From contig CAVWEN010000003.1 in assembly GCA_963754045.1 (NCBI GenBank), positions 124,001 through 188,000 on the forward strand: a stretch of DNA of 64,000 nt. The letters are read 5' to 3'. The stretch comes from JALZKA01 sp963754045. GTDB taxonomy: Bacteria > Actinomycetota > Thermoleophilia > Solirubrobacterales > 70-9. Under the pieces are notes generated by a model. The model was not told where the DNA came from, did no database searches, and was given only the letters and a program-made list of their open reading frames with translations. Below are positions 51,755 to 62,355 of this stretch, piece by piece (positions within the stretch are counted from its first letter, which is position 1; every line of letters starts with the position of its first letter). Position numbers and translations under genes: made by a program.

Positions 51755-51774
51755 CAAAATTTTGATCTGTCAAA
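51755..51774. promoter_or_regulatory. AT-rich inverted repeats upstream of the multicopper oxidase gene
   Basis: A palindrome CAAAATTTTG (51755-51764) overlaps a second symmetric unit TTTGA-N4-TCAAA (51761-51774), only 10 bp before the GTG start of the oxidase gene. The AT-rich block is exceptional in this GC-rich stretch and could be a metal-responsive operator, perhaps for the DtxR protein encoded third in the operon. That link is inference. Confidence 0.4.
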
Positions 51775-51783
51775 CTTTCAAAC

Positions 51784-52899
51784 GTGGATGAGTCAAAGCC
51801 ACCGTCGGAAGCCAAGCGGGGCGAGCAGCTGCGCCTGAGTCGTCGCCGCCTGTTGGCGGGCGGTCTCGCGGCCGCGCCGGCCCTGGCGGCGCTGCATGAG
51901 GTGGTGCCGCACCGGGGCGTACACGAGGCGATCGGCGGGTCGCAGCTATCAGCAGCCCACGCGCAAACAGGCCATGGCGGCGGCGTCCCCAATCACACGA
52001 ACGGGCTGGGGACGGTTGGCCCGGTTTTTCGCGGCAACGGCACGGTGGATCATGCGGCGAATGGCTTCGATCCGACCGAGATTCTGCGCGACTTCGACTA
52101 CGGGCGAACAACTCGCCTCGCCTCGGGCCGGGTCCTTCGCGAGTGGGACATCGTTTCGTTCGACAAGGAGGTCGAGGTCGCGCCGGGGGTCAAGTTCCCG
52201 GCCTGGACCTACAACGGGCGGATTCCCGGCCCATCGCTGCGCTGCACCGAGGGCGAACTGCTGCGGATTCGTTTCACCAACGCCTCTGAGCACCCGCACA
52301 CCATGCACTTCCACGGCTTGCATCCAGCCGCAATGGACGGGATCCCCGAGGTGGGCGCCGGGATCATCGAGCCGGGCAAATCAACCACCTACGAGTTCAA
52401 CGCGGAGCCGTTCGGACTGCACCTCTACCACTGCCATGTCGCGCCGCTGGCCGAGCACATCGCCCGAGGTATGTACGGCACGTTCATCGTCGATCCCAAG
52501 CAGGGCCGCCCCGACGCGGACGAGATGGTGATGATCCAGCACGGCTACAACACCACCTTCGACGCCGAGGGCAACCAGCTCTACGCCGTCAACGGCATCC
52601 CGTTCCACTACATGAACGAGCCGATCGAGGTAAAGCGCGACGAGCTGGTGCGGATCTACCTCGTCAACGTCCTTGAGTACGACCCGATCAACTCGTTCCA
52701 CATCCACGGGAACTTCTTCGACTACTACCCGACCGGAACGTCGCTGACCCCGGTCGAGTTCACCGACACCGTGATCCAGGGCCAGGCGCAGCGAGGGATC
52801 TGCGAGATGCGTTTCCCGAACCCCGGCCCGTTCATGTTCCACGCCCACAAGACCGAGTTCGCAGAGCTCGGCTGGATGGGCTTCTTCGAGGTGGATTGA
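51784..52899 (+). CDS. Two-domain multicopper oxidase, Tat-exported
   Basis: A 371-residue exported oxidase with a twin-arginine signal (SRRRLLAGG). Cupredoxin-type copper ligands are HTMHFHG and LYHCHVAPL in the first domain and FHIHGNFF and FMFHAHKTEFAELGWMG in the second, so type 1 and trinuclear sites are plausible. It may oxidise a metal ion (Fe, Mn or Cu) or organic substrate outside the membrane. Its stop overlaps the start of a ZIP transporter gene, and a DtxR regulator follows, which suggests metal oxidation coupled to uptake. The GTG start has no obvious ribosome binding site. Confidence 0.88.
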   Translation: MDESKPPSEAKRGEQLRLSRRRLLAGGLAAAPALAALHEVVPHRGVHEAIGGSQLSAAHAQTGHGGGVPNHTNGLGTVGPVFRGNGTVDHAANGFDPTEILRDFDYGRTTRLASGRVLREWDIVSFDKEVEVAPGVKFPAWTYNGRIPGPSLRCTEGELLRIRFTNASEHPHTMHFHGLHPAAMDGIPEVGAGIIEPGKSTTYEFNAEPFGLHLYHCHVAPLAEHIARGMYGTFIVDPKQGRPDADEMVMIQHGYNTTFDAEGNQLYAVNGIPFHYMNEPIEVKRDELVRIYLVNVLEYDPINSFHIHGNFFDYYPTGTSLTPVEFTDTVIQGQAQRGICEMRFPNPGPFMFHAHKTEFAELGWMGFFEVD

Positions 52900-54128
52900 T
52901 GAGTGAGGTGAGGCACGAGAGCAAACTTGACCCCTCGCCGGAGGGTGTGTCAGTTGATCGCCTGCCACGCTGGGCGCTGGCCGCCGGAACCGCCGCGATC
53001 ATCGCCGTCGTCCTCGTCACGCTCGCCGTGGTCGGGGGCGACACGCTCCCGGAGCGCCTCGGCCCCCCGGTCGAGGAGATCGCGATCGAGCGAGCCGAAC
53101 TCGCACCGAACGAGATCGCGCTCTCGCTGCGCAATATCGGCCCCGACCCGGTCGAGATCGCCCAGGTCTTCGTCAACGACGCCTACGTGGACTTCAGCGG
53201 CGCCGAGGCCGCGATTGGACGGCTGGGGTCCGACGAGGTGACCCTCACCTACCCGTGGCAGGAGGGCCAGCCTTACCTAGTGTCCCTGGTGACCGCTACG
53301 GGAGTCGTGATCGAGCACGAGATTGCCGCCGCGGTCGAGACGCCGCAGGCCGACGGCGACCTGTTCGCCCTGATGGCCCTGCTCGGCACCTACGTCGGAG
53401 TGATCCCGGTCGTGCTCGGAATGCTTCTGCTGCCTGCGATGCGGCGCTTTGGCCGTGACTGGCTGCGGGTGCTGATGGCGCTCACCGTCGGGCTGCTCGC
53501 CTTCCTCGCCGTTGACGCGACGCTCGAGGGCATCGACATCGCAGCCGCATCGGGCGGCGCCTTCGGGGGCACCGAGCTCGTCGTGCTGGGTGGCATCGTC
53601 GCCTTCCTCGCGCTCACCGGACTGGACGGGTTCCTGCGTTCTCGATCCGATCCCGGCGACGAGGGCAAGGCGGTTAGCGGCGGCAGGCTCGCGCTCCTGA
53701 TCGCGATCGGCATCGGCCTGCACAACATGGGTGAGGGACTTGCGATCGGCTCGGCCTACGCGATCGGTGAGCTTGCGCTCGGCGCCGCGCTCGTGGTCGG
53801 ATTCGCGATCCACAACACAACGGAGGGCTTCGCGATAGTCGCGCCGCTCGCGAAGGACGCCAAGCCACCCATTACCCGGTTGCTGGGGCTGGGGCTGATC
53901 GCGGGCGCCCCGGCGATTCTCGGCGCCGTCATCGGCGCGTCGGTGAACAACCCCGAGCTCTCCGCGCTTCTTTTGGGAGTGGGAGTCGGCGCGATCGTCC
54001 AGGTGATCGTCCAGATCGCCCCCGCAATGCGCAACGCGCACGGCAGGCTGCTCGACGCGGCGACCGCGGCGGCGATCGCCGCCGGCGTGATCGCTTTCTA
54101 CCTGACGGGCCTCCTCATCTCGGTGTAG
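52899..54128 (+). CDS. ZIP-family metal transporter with extra N-terminal outside domain
   Basis: A 409-residue membrane protein. A first helix (about 27-47) is followed by a 100-residue beta-rich outside domain (LPERLGPPVEEIAIERAELA to HEIAAAVE). The ZIP core then has eight helices with the metal-binding motifs LHNMGEGLAIG and AIHNTTEGFAIV. Normal ZIP proteins are 230-300 residues and lack the front domain. ATG 52899 overlaps the oxidase stop; TTG 52896 is possible. It probably imports Zn, Fe or Mn supplied by the oxidase. Confidence 0.85.
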   Translation: MSEVRHESKLDPSPEGVSVDRLPRWALAAGTAAIIAVVLVTLAVVGGDTLPERLGPPVEEIAIERAELAPNEIALSLRNIGPDPVEIAQVFVNDAYVDFSGAEAAIGRLGSDEVTLTYPWQEGQPYLVSLVTATGVVIEHEIAAAVETPQADGDLFALMALLGTYVGVIPVVLGMLLLPAMRRFGRDWLRVLMALTVGLLAFLAVDATLEGIDIAAASGGAFGGTELVVLGGIVAFLALTGLDGFLRSRSDPGDEGKAVSGGRLALLIAIGIGLHNMGEGLAIGSAYAIGELALGAALVVGFAIHNTTEGFAIVAPLAKDAKPPITRLLGLGLIAGAPAILGAVIGASVNNPELSALLLGVGVGAIVQVIVQIAPAMRNAHGRLLDAATAAAIAAGVIAFYLTGLLISV

Positions 54129-54135
54129 GTGATCG

Positions 54136-54831
54136 ATGGCTCACTCCGGATTCAGACGCGATCCCGACGCCGTCAACACGGAGGCCGTCGAGGACTACGC
54201 GAAGGCGCTGCACGCGCTGGCTGCGCGCGGCGAGGGAGCTGTGACCACCTCGGCGCTCGCGGGGCGGTTGGGGGTGTCGCCGGGCTCGGTGACAGCGATG
54301 CTCAAGCGCATGGGGCAGATGGGTCTGGTCAGCCACGAGCCGTACAGGGGCGCGCGCCTGACGGCCGCCGGCGACAAGGTGGCCTTGGAGGTGATCCGCC
54401 ATCACCGCCTGCTCGAGGCGTATCTGAGCGAGGTTCTAGGGATGCCATGGGACCGCGTGCACGATGAGGCCGAGGTGCTCGAGCACTACATCTCCGAGGA
54501 GCTCGAGGAACGAATTGCCGCGGCGCTCGGCGATCCGAGCCACGATCCACACGGCGATCCGATTCCCAGCCGCGACCTCTCCCTCACCAGCGAACCGGGA
54601 GTGCCGCTTGCCGAGGTGAAGCAGGGCTCAGAGGGCACATTCGAGCGCGTCTCCGACTCGGATCCGGAGATGCTGCGCTATCTCGACGAGTGCGGGATCA
54701 GGCCGGGCGCGACGGTGGTCGTCTCCGAGCGGGAGCCGTTCGGCGGCTCACTGGCCATCGAGGTCGATGGCCACCGCCACACGATCGGCGAGGCGCTGGC
54801 CCGCCGGATGCTGATCTCGACGGCGGCCTAA
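54136..54831 (+). CDS. DtxR-family metal-dependent repressor
   Basis: A 231-residue regulator. The N-terminal winged helix (VTTSALAGRLGVSPGSVTAMLKRM), a metal-binding dimerisation domain (RHHRLLEAYLSEVLGMPWDRVHDEAEVLEHYISEELE with the usual His/Glu) and a C-terminal FeoA/SH3-like domain (GIRPGATVVVSER) are complete. It starts 8 bp after the transporter and so is in the same operon. Probable function: metal-responsive repression of the oxidase-transporter genes (inference from context). Confidence 0.92.
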   Translation: MAHSGFRRDPDAVNTEAVEDYAKALHALAARGEGAVTTSALAGRLGVSPGSVTAMLKRMGQMGLVSHEPYRGARLTAAGDKVALEVIRHHRLLEAYLSEVLGMPWDRVHDEAEVLEHYISEELEERIAAALGDPSHDPHGDPIPSRDLSLTSEPGVPLAEVKQGSEGTFERVSDSDPEMLRYLDECGIRPGATVVVSEREPFGGSLAIEVDGHRHTIGEALARRMLISTAA

Positions 54832-54857
54832 GCACTCGCGGAGATAGTCTCCGTGGC

Positions 54858-55220
54858 GTGGCGCTCGCCGACGAATTTCAGGGCATCCTCGATTCGCTAC
54901 CCGACGACTGGACCGACATGACGCTCGACGTGCGCGTGCCCGACGAGGAGCGCTACATCGACGCCGCCACGATCCTCACCCAGATCAACGCCCAGCCGTA
55001 CTCTCGAGCCGACTGGCATTGGCGGGTTTTGGTCGCCCACACGTTCGGCCATGCCGCGGCGGCCCCGACCGTGAAGGGCACCCTGGCGCTGCTCGACCGT
55101 GAGGGCATCGAGGCGCAGATGGTCCTCCGCGAGTTCCGCGAGGGTCGCGCGGAGATCCGCCAGATGTGGGGCCGTCCAGAATCGGTGCGCCAGGAGTTCC
55201 GGCGTTCGCGCCGGCTCTAG
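54858..55220 (+). CDS. Hypothetical protein
   Basis: A 120-residue soluble protein starting VALADEFQGILDSLPDDWTD and ending with a basic helix (RQEFRRSRRL). The middle has the stretch 'SRADWHWRVLVAHTFGHAAAA', alternating aromatic residues and a likely beta-alpha fold. GTG 54858 is chosen because longer frames overlap the DtxR gene. I do not recognise a family; it may be a small actinobacterial protein of unknown function. Confidence 0.65.
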   Translation: MALADEFQGILDSLPDDWTDMTLDVRVPDEERYIDAATILTQINAQPYSRADWHWRVLVAHTFGHAAAAPTVKGTLALLDREGIEAQMVLREFREGRAEIRQMWGRPESVRQEFRRSRRL

Positions 55221-55255
55221 GCGCCACTCGCACGCCGAACGTACCTGCGCCCTCC

Positions 55256-56245
55256 CTATCCGGGGCTCGACGTACGTTCGAGGTGGGGAAGCGCGAAGGC
55301 TTCGGTGACGTCGATCGGCTCGGCGACGATCCCATTGCGCAGGTCCCAGTCCGCCCACTCGCGCAGGAGTTCATCGCTGATCGCTATGGCCGGGTCGAGT
55401 GCCCGGGCCTTGGTGAGGGCATCGAGCTGGGCCGCCTGCTCACCCTCGTCCAACTCGGGAACGGCGTTCAGCAGATCGGCGAGCGCCGCAGGTGGGTCGG
55501 AGGTGGCTCGCCGGTAGCCGGCCTCGAGTGCGGAGCGCACAGAGTCAACCAGAGCCGGATCCCGCTCGAGAGTGCGCGCAGAGGTGACGAGAACCAGTTC
55601 CGGGTAGCGCGGTGCTCCGAAATCGTCCACCCTGAAGACCCGGACGGGCACGCCCTGCCGCTCGAGTGCGATGCCCTCGGCGTTCCAGAACGCCGTGGCG
55701 GCGTCGAGGCGCCCAGCCGCCAGCGCGGCCACGGCGTCGAAGCCGACCGTCACCCGTTCGACCGACTCCGGATCAGCGCCGTCCCCATTGATCACCGCGT
55801 CGAGAACCGCGTTGTCGGACGGCAGTCCGCTGACGCCGATCCTGCCACCGGCCAGGTCGGCGGGACGTCGCGCGAGGCTCCGATTCCGGGCTATCACGGA
55901 GGCAAGCGGGCGGCGTACCAGCGGCAGGACGCCCAGAATCCGGGCGCCCCGTTCGCGCGCGAGGGCCAGGTCGTGGATGTCGAGCACCGCGAAGTCGGCG
56001 CGTCCGGCCGCGAGGATCTTGGGCGCGTCGGTCGAGGCGCCGGGCTCGCGGATCGTCAACTCGACGCCCTCCGCATCAAGGTCTCCCTGCGAGTCCGCGG
56101 AATAGATGCCCGCGTGCACGGCGTTCGGCGTGAAATCGAGCACCAGCGTCGCCTCCCGCGAGGCGCCCGGTTCCGCACCGTCCTCCTCGCAGGCCGCCAG
56201 GGCGAGCGCCAGGACGGCCGCCAGCAGCGCGACGACCAATCTCAT
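55256..56245 (-). CDS. ABC-type substrate-binding lipoprotein, NMT1/THI5-like
   Basis: A 329-residue lipoprotein (lipobox ALAAC) with the THI5/NMT1-like periplasmic-binding fold: LVLDFTPNAVHAGIYSAD, GASTDAPKILAAGRADFAV and DAATAFWNAEG. Relatives bind the pyrimidine precursor of thiamine (HMP derivatives). No permease or ATPase genes are adjacent and no TPP riboswitch is visible upstream, so its transport partner must lie elsewhere, or it may bind another ligand. Confidence 0.8.
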   Translation of the reverse strand: MRLVVALLAAVLALALAACEEDGAEPGASREATLVLDFTPNAVHAGIYSADSQGDLDAEGVELTIREPGASTDAPKILAAGRADFAVLDIHDLALARERGARILGVLPLVRRPLASVIARNRSLARRPADLAGGRIGVSGLPSDNAVLDAVINGDGADPESVERVTVGFDAVAALAAGRLDAATAFWNAEGIALERQGVPVRVFRVDDFGAPRYPELVLVTSARTLERDPALVDSVRSALEAGYRRATSDPPAALADLLNAVPELDEGEQAAQLDALTKARALDPAIAISDELLREWADWDLRNGIVAEPIDVTEAFALPHLERTSSPG

Positions 56246-56339
56246 CCGGCGCCCAGGCTACCCCGACAGCCCACCGGGCTCGATCCGAAGCGGCGCCAAT
56301 CGCGGCGTGCGCTGGTAGCGTCGAGCGATCGGAGGGAAC

Positions 56340-58499
56340 GTGACAACGAGGGCGGTCGCCCGCCTGACGGCTTTGGTCGGCGTCATCGCGGTCGCGCTGG
56401 TGGCGGCGCCGGCCGCGGAGGCCGAGATCGCGAGCGTGCTCGGTGGGATCAGCTGCACGCCCGCCGATGACGGTGTGCGTGAGTGTGGCGGCACCGACAC
56501 CTTTGCCAAGACATTCGACGACGTGCCGATCGACGTCAACGTCGTTTTCCCGCCCGCGCCTGAAACGGGACCGGACGGCCCGTACCCGCTCGTGATGGCC
56601 TTCCACGGCTACGGCGGCTCGAAGGCCAGCCTCAGCGCGATGCGGCGCTGGACGGATCAGGGCTATGCCGCGTTCTCGATGAGCGACCGCGGCTTCGGGC
56701 GCTCGTGTGGCGATCCCGAGCAGCGGGTCAGCGGCTCCGACGCCCTCATCTGTGCCCAGAAGGGGTACGTCCACCTGCTCGACACCCGTTTCGAGGTGCG
56801 TGACGCCCAGGTCTTCGCGGGACGTCTCGTCGACGACGGCGTCATCGATCCCGACCGGATCGCGGCGGCCGGGGGCTCCTACGGCGGCGGGCTCTCGATG
56901 GCACTCGCTGCGCTTCGCAACCGGATCATGGATACCGACGGCGCGTACCTACCGTGGGAAAGCGACGAGGGCACCCCGATCAGCCTCGCTGCCGCCATCC
57001 CCGACATCCCGTGGACCGACCTTGCCTACTCACTCGTGCCGAACGGCGGCACCCTCGACTACCTGGCTGACGCGCCCTACCAGGGGAGGGTCGGGGTGCC
57101 GAAGCAAACGTTCATCGCTGGGCTGTTCGCATCGGGTAACGCGGCGGGCTACTACGCGGCTCCGCTCCAGGATCCCGATGCCGACCTGACCACCTGGTTC
57201 GCCAGGATCAATCTCGGCGAGCCGTACGACGAGCCGATCGCTCAGGGCATCGTCGACGAGATCACCGCCCACCACTCCTCGTACTACATCGATCACTCGA
57301 TCGCGCCCGCGCCGCTGCTGATCTCGAGCGGCTGGACAGATGATCTCTTCCCGGCCGACGAGGCGATCCGCTTCGCCAATCGAACCCGTACCGAGTATCC
57401 GGACGCCGATGTCTCGCTCTTCTTCCTCGACTACGGACACCAGCGCGGGCAGAACAAGGAGGCGGATATCGCTCTGCTGAGGCAAAAGCAGGACGCCTTT
57501 TTGGCCGAGCACCTGGCCGACGGGCCCGATTTCGAGCGTGGCGTGACCACGATCACCCAGACCTGTCCGAAGGCGGCGGCCTCTGCCGGTCCGTATGAAG
57601 CCGCGACCTGGGCCGATGTCGCGCCTGGAGAGGTCCGCCTCGCCTCGCCCGACGAGCAAACGATCCTGCCGCTGGTTCCCAGCGATCTTCCCCGCGGCCA
57701 GGCCTACGACCCGATCGCGGGCGGCGGCGCCTGCGCGACGGCCGACGGCGGCGCCCAGGACGGCGCGGCCACCTACGAGCTCGACGGCGGCTTCACTCTG
57801 ATGGGTTCCCCGACGGTGATCGCCGACTTCGGCCTCGGCAGCCCGACTTCCCAGGTGGCGGCGCGGTTGCTCGACGTGGACCCGAGCGGCGATGCCACGC
57901 TGGTCGCGCGCGGCCTCTGGCGCCCCAGCACGGATGCCGCCAGCGGCGCGGAGGTGTTCCAGCTGCACCCGAACGGGTGGCGCTTCGAGGCGGGCCACAC
58001 CGCCAAGCTGGAACTGCTGCCGTCCGACCCTCCGTACGGGCGCACCTCAAACCTGCAGGCCCCCGTGAGCGTGACCGGCCTCGAGCTGCGCCTGCCCGTT
58101 CTCGAGGAGCCGGGATCGAGCGCCGAGGTTGTGGCCCCCGCCGCGAAGGTCGTTCCACCCGGATCTGAGCTGGCCGCAGACTTCGCAGCCGATCCAACGC
58201 CGCCCGAGTCGCCGAAGGTGCGGCGCTGCGCCGGCGAGGTTGCGACGATCATCGGCACCCGCAAGGCGGACCGGCTTCGAGGCACAGCTGGGCCGGACGT
58301 CTTCTACGCGCTCAGCGGCCGCGACAAGATCCGCGGGCGCGGCGGCGACGACCTGATCTGCGCGATGGGCGGCCCCGACACCGTTCGCGCCGGCTCGGGC
58401 GACGACACCGTGCTCACCGGCAAGGGCAATGACCGAGTATTCGGCGGTCCCGGACGCGACCGCATCGACGGCAAGCTCGAGAAGAAGCGGAAGCGCTAG
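56340..58499 (+). CDS. Secreted X-Pro peptidase/CocE-like hydrolase with RTX-type C-terminal repeats
   Basis: A 719-residue exported enzyme. After the signal peptide (VALVAAPAAEA) comes an alpha/beta hydrolase of the X-Pro dipeptidyl-peptidase S15/CocE type with FHGYGGSKAS and nucleophile AGGSYGGGLS. The jelly-roll domain (about 430-585) follows. Residues 630-715 carry RTX-like repeats (GTAGPDVFYALSGRDKIRG, GGDDLICAMGGPDTV) that bind Ca2+ in related proteins. The mix of S15-like hydrolase and RTX tail is unusual outside this actinobacterial group. GTG 56340 start. The stop codon sits in a palindrome AAGCGCTAGCGCTT. Confidence 0.85.
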   Translation: MTTRAVARLTALVGVIAVALVAAPAAEAEIASVLGGISCTPADDGVRECGGTDTFAKTFDDVPIDVNVVFPPAPETGPDGPYPLVMAFHGYGGSKASLSAMRRWTDQGYAAFSMSDRGFGRSCGDPEQRVSGSDALICAQKGYVHLLDTRFEVRDAQVFAGRLVDDGVIDPDRIAAAGGSYGGGLSMALAALRNRIMDTDGAYLPWESDEGTPISLAAAIPDIPWTDLAYSLVPNGGTLDYLADAPYQGRVGVPKQTFIAGLFASGNAAGYYAAPLQDPDADLTTWFARINLGEPYDEPIAQGIVDEITAHHSSYYIDHSIAPAPLLISSGWTDDLFPADEAIRFANRTRTEYPDADVSLFFLDYGHQRGQNKEADIALLRQKQDAFLAEHLADGPDFERGVTTITQTCPKAAASAGPYEAATWADVAPGEVRLASPDEQTILPLVPSDLPRGQAYDPIAGGGACATADGGAQDGAATYELDGGFTLMGSPTVIADFGLGSPTSQVAARLLDVDPSGDATLVARGLWRPSTDAASGAEVFQLHPNGWRFEAGHTAKLELLPSDPPYGRTSNLQAPVSVTGLELRLPVLEEPGSSAEVVAPAAKVVPPGSELAADFAADPTPPESPKVRRCAGEVATIIGTRKADRLRGTAGPDVFYALSGRDKIRGRGGDDLICAMGGPDTVRAGSGDDTVLTGKGNDRVFGGPGRDRIDGKLEKKRKR

Positions 58500-58581
58500 C
58501 GCTTACAAGTAGACTCCCGCCGCGCTGGGGGAGGGCATCTCCCGCGGCGCCGCTCAAGCTTTATTCCAGGAGGTAGAAGTA

Positions 58582-59367
58582 GTGCAGGATCGAGGATTGG
58601 CCGCATACATCGCCGAGTTGCTCGGGACCTTTTTCCTGGTCCTGATCGTTGGCACCGTGGTGACTCTGTTTGTCAGTACGGCGCCGGACGCCCAGACCGG
58701 TTCCGATTTCGCGGTGGTCGGCCTCGTGCACGCCTTCGGCCTCTTTGCCCTGATTCTGGCCTTCGGGGCGGTGTCAGGAGGGCATTTCAACCCGGCGGTC
58801 ACGCTCGCGGCCACGGCGATGAAGAAGATCGATCCGGTCGATGCGGTCGTCTACGTCCTCGCTCAGCTCTCCGGCGGTGTCCTCGGCGCGCTGCTCGTGA
58901 AGGGGCTGCTGCTCGACGAGGGTCGTGCCGGCGGCTACGGCAACCCCGAGGTCTCGGGCGCGCTCGGCGGCAACTTCCAAGGCGCGATCGTCGAGGGTCT
59001 CGGAGCGTTCTTGCTCGTCCTCGTCATCTGCGCCGTGGCGTTCAACGTTCGCGCACGCGAGGAATGGGCGCCGCTCGCAATCGGCACCACGCTCGGCTTC
59101 GCAGTGATGATCTTCGGCCCCCTCACCGGGGCGTCACTCAACCCGGCCCGCTGGTTCGGCCCAGCCCTGATCGGTGACGGCCTCGACGGCTCGGACCTCC
59201 TCGTCTACGTGATCGGGCCGCTGGTTGGCGCGCTCGCGGCGGTGGCGGTGTTCCGCTTCGTCATCTCCGGCCCACAGTTCGCGGAGGGCCCCGAGCCTCC
59301 GACGTCCGGCGCGAAAAGTGTCGGCAAGGCCGTCAAGGACTCAGAGGTACGCGACCGCAACAAGTAG
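58582..59367 (+). CDS. MIP-family aquaporin/glycerol facilitator
   Basis: A 261-residue six-helix channel. Both half-helix NPA motifs are present (GGHFNPAVT and GASLNPARW). The Arg of the selectivity filter follows the second NPA. Water selectivity is more likely than glycerol, since the residue after the second NPA motif is Arg with a compact loop, but this is a guess. An ideal AGGAGGT lies 6-12 bases before the GTG start. Confidence 0.93.
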   Translation: MQDRGLAAYIAELLGTFFLVLIVGTVVTLFVSTAPDAQTGSDFAVVGLVHAFGLFALILAFGAVSGGHFNPAVTLAATAMKKIDPVDAVVYVLAQLSGGVLGALLVKGLLLDEGRAGGYGNPEVSGALGGNFQGAIVEGLGAFLLVLVICAVAFNVRAREEWAPLAIGTTLGFAVMIFGPLTGASLNPARWFGPALIGDGLDGSDLLVYVIGPLVGALAAVAVFRFVISGPQFAEGPEPPTSGAKSVGKAVKDSEVRDRNK

Positions 59368-59386
59368 GCGTGGAGGCGGCGCCGGC

Positions 59387-61578
<2,192 letters not shown>

Positions 61579-61582
<4 letters not shown>

Positions 61583-61612
61583 CGGCGTCCGGTCGACGAA
61601 CGGGCCGGTTAG
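61579..61612. terminator. Possible bidirectional terminator between fbiC and cofE
   Basis: Imperfect inverted repeat CTAACGGC / GCCGGTTAG around a 17-bp loop spans both stop regions of the convergent genes. There is no T-tract, so this is a weak candidate. Confidence 0.3.
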
Positions 61613-62355
61613 CGGAAGAGGTCGCGCGAGGGGTCGCGCCGCAACGTCGCGGCACCCGGGCCGTCCTCACGGGTGACGTGGCGCCCGAGGCCCGCCACAA
61701 CCGCCGCGGGCTCGGCAGAGGCCTTGTCGCGCGCGAGCGAGGCCGCCGCTGCCACCTCGTCGGCGATCGCGATCTCGGTTGCTGCGAGCTCGCCGCCGTC
61801 GCGGTCACGCCGCCCGCGCCAGTCATCGAGCGGGCGCAGCCCCGCGCATCCGATCGCCACGTCGACCTGGCCAACCCGCCACGCACGTCCGAAGCTGTCG
61901 GCGATCACGACGGCCGGGCACTCGCCGATGGCGATTTTGATCTCCGAGCGCAACCGCCGAGCGGATGCGTCGGGATCCTCGGGCAGAAGGACTACCGAGT
62001 CGTGGGCGGGGACGTTCGAGGTGTCGATACCGGCGTTGGCACAAATCAGGCCCGAGTTGGTCTCGGCGATCAACACCCCATGCTCGGCTCGCAGCACGTG
62101 GGCCGACTCGGCCAGGACGAGCGCCACCAGGCGCGGGTCCTTGTCGAGAGCCCGCGCGATCTCCCGCGCCCTTCTGTTCGGCGTAACCGAGGCGAGCGCG
62201 ACCGTCCGTCCCTCGGCCTTCGAAACCACCTTTTGTGAGACAACGACGATCTCGCCATCCTGCGGCTCGGCGGCGTGGGCGAGCATCGCCCCGAGCGCGG
62301 CGCCGGCTTCAACCTCGGGCAACCCTTCGACCGCACGGATACTCACCGTGCTCAA
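61609..62355 (-). CDS. cofE: Coenzyme F420-0:L-glutamate ligase
   Basis: Adds gamma-linked glutamate residues to F420-0 with GTP. The 248-residue protein has EIVVVSQKVVSKAEGR, AETNSGLICANAGIDTSNV and IADSFGRAWRVGQVDVAIG, the residues for GTP and metal binding in archaeal CofE. Its ATG overlaps the deacetylase stop by 4 bp, so it is translated at the end of an operon cofD-cofC-deacetylase-cofE. It lacks the C-terminal FMN domain of mycobacterial FbiB. Confidence 0.95.
   Translation of the reverse strand: MSTVSIRAVEGLPEVEAGAALGAMLAHAAEPQDGEIVVVSQKVVSKAEGRTVALASVTPNRRAREIARALDKDPRLVALVLAESAHVLRAEHGVLIAETNSGLICANAGIDTSNVPAHDSVVLLPEDPDASARRLRSEIKIAIGECPAVVIADSFGRAWRVGQVDVAIGCAGLRPLDDWRGRRDRDGGELAATEIAIADEVAAAASLARDKASAEPAAVVAGLGRHVTREDGPGAATLRRDPSRDLFR

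Noticed and set aside
56246..56339. TPP riboswitch expected upstream of the THI5-like gene
   Set aside because: No CUGAGA or ACCUGAUC-type blocks on the minus strand in this interval.
58491..58504. 14-bp perfect palindrome AAGCGCTAGCGCTT at the end of the S15-like hydrolase gene
   Set aside because: There is no loop for a terminator hairpin, and it is within the basic C-terminal codons (KKRKR stop), so coincidence is likely.
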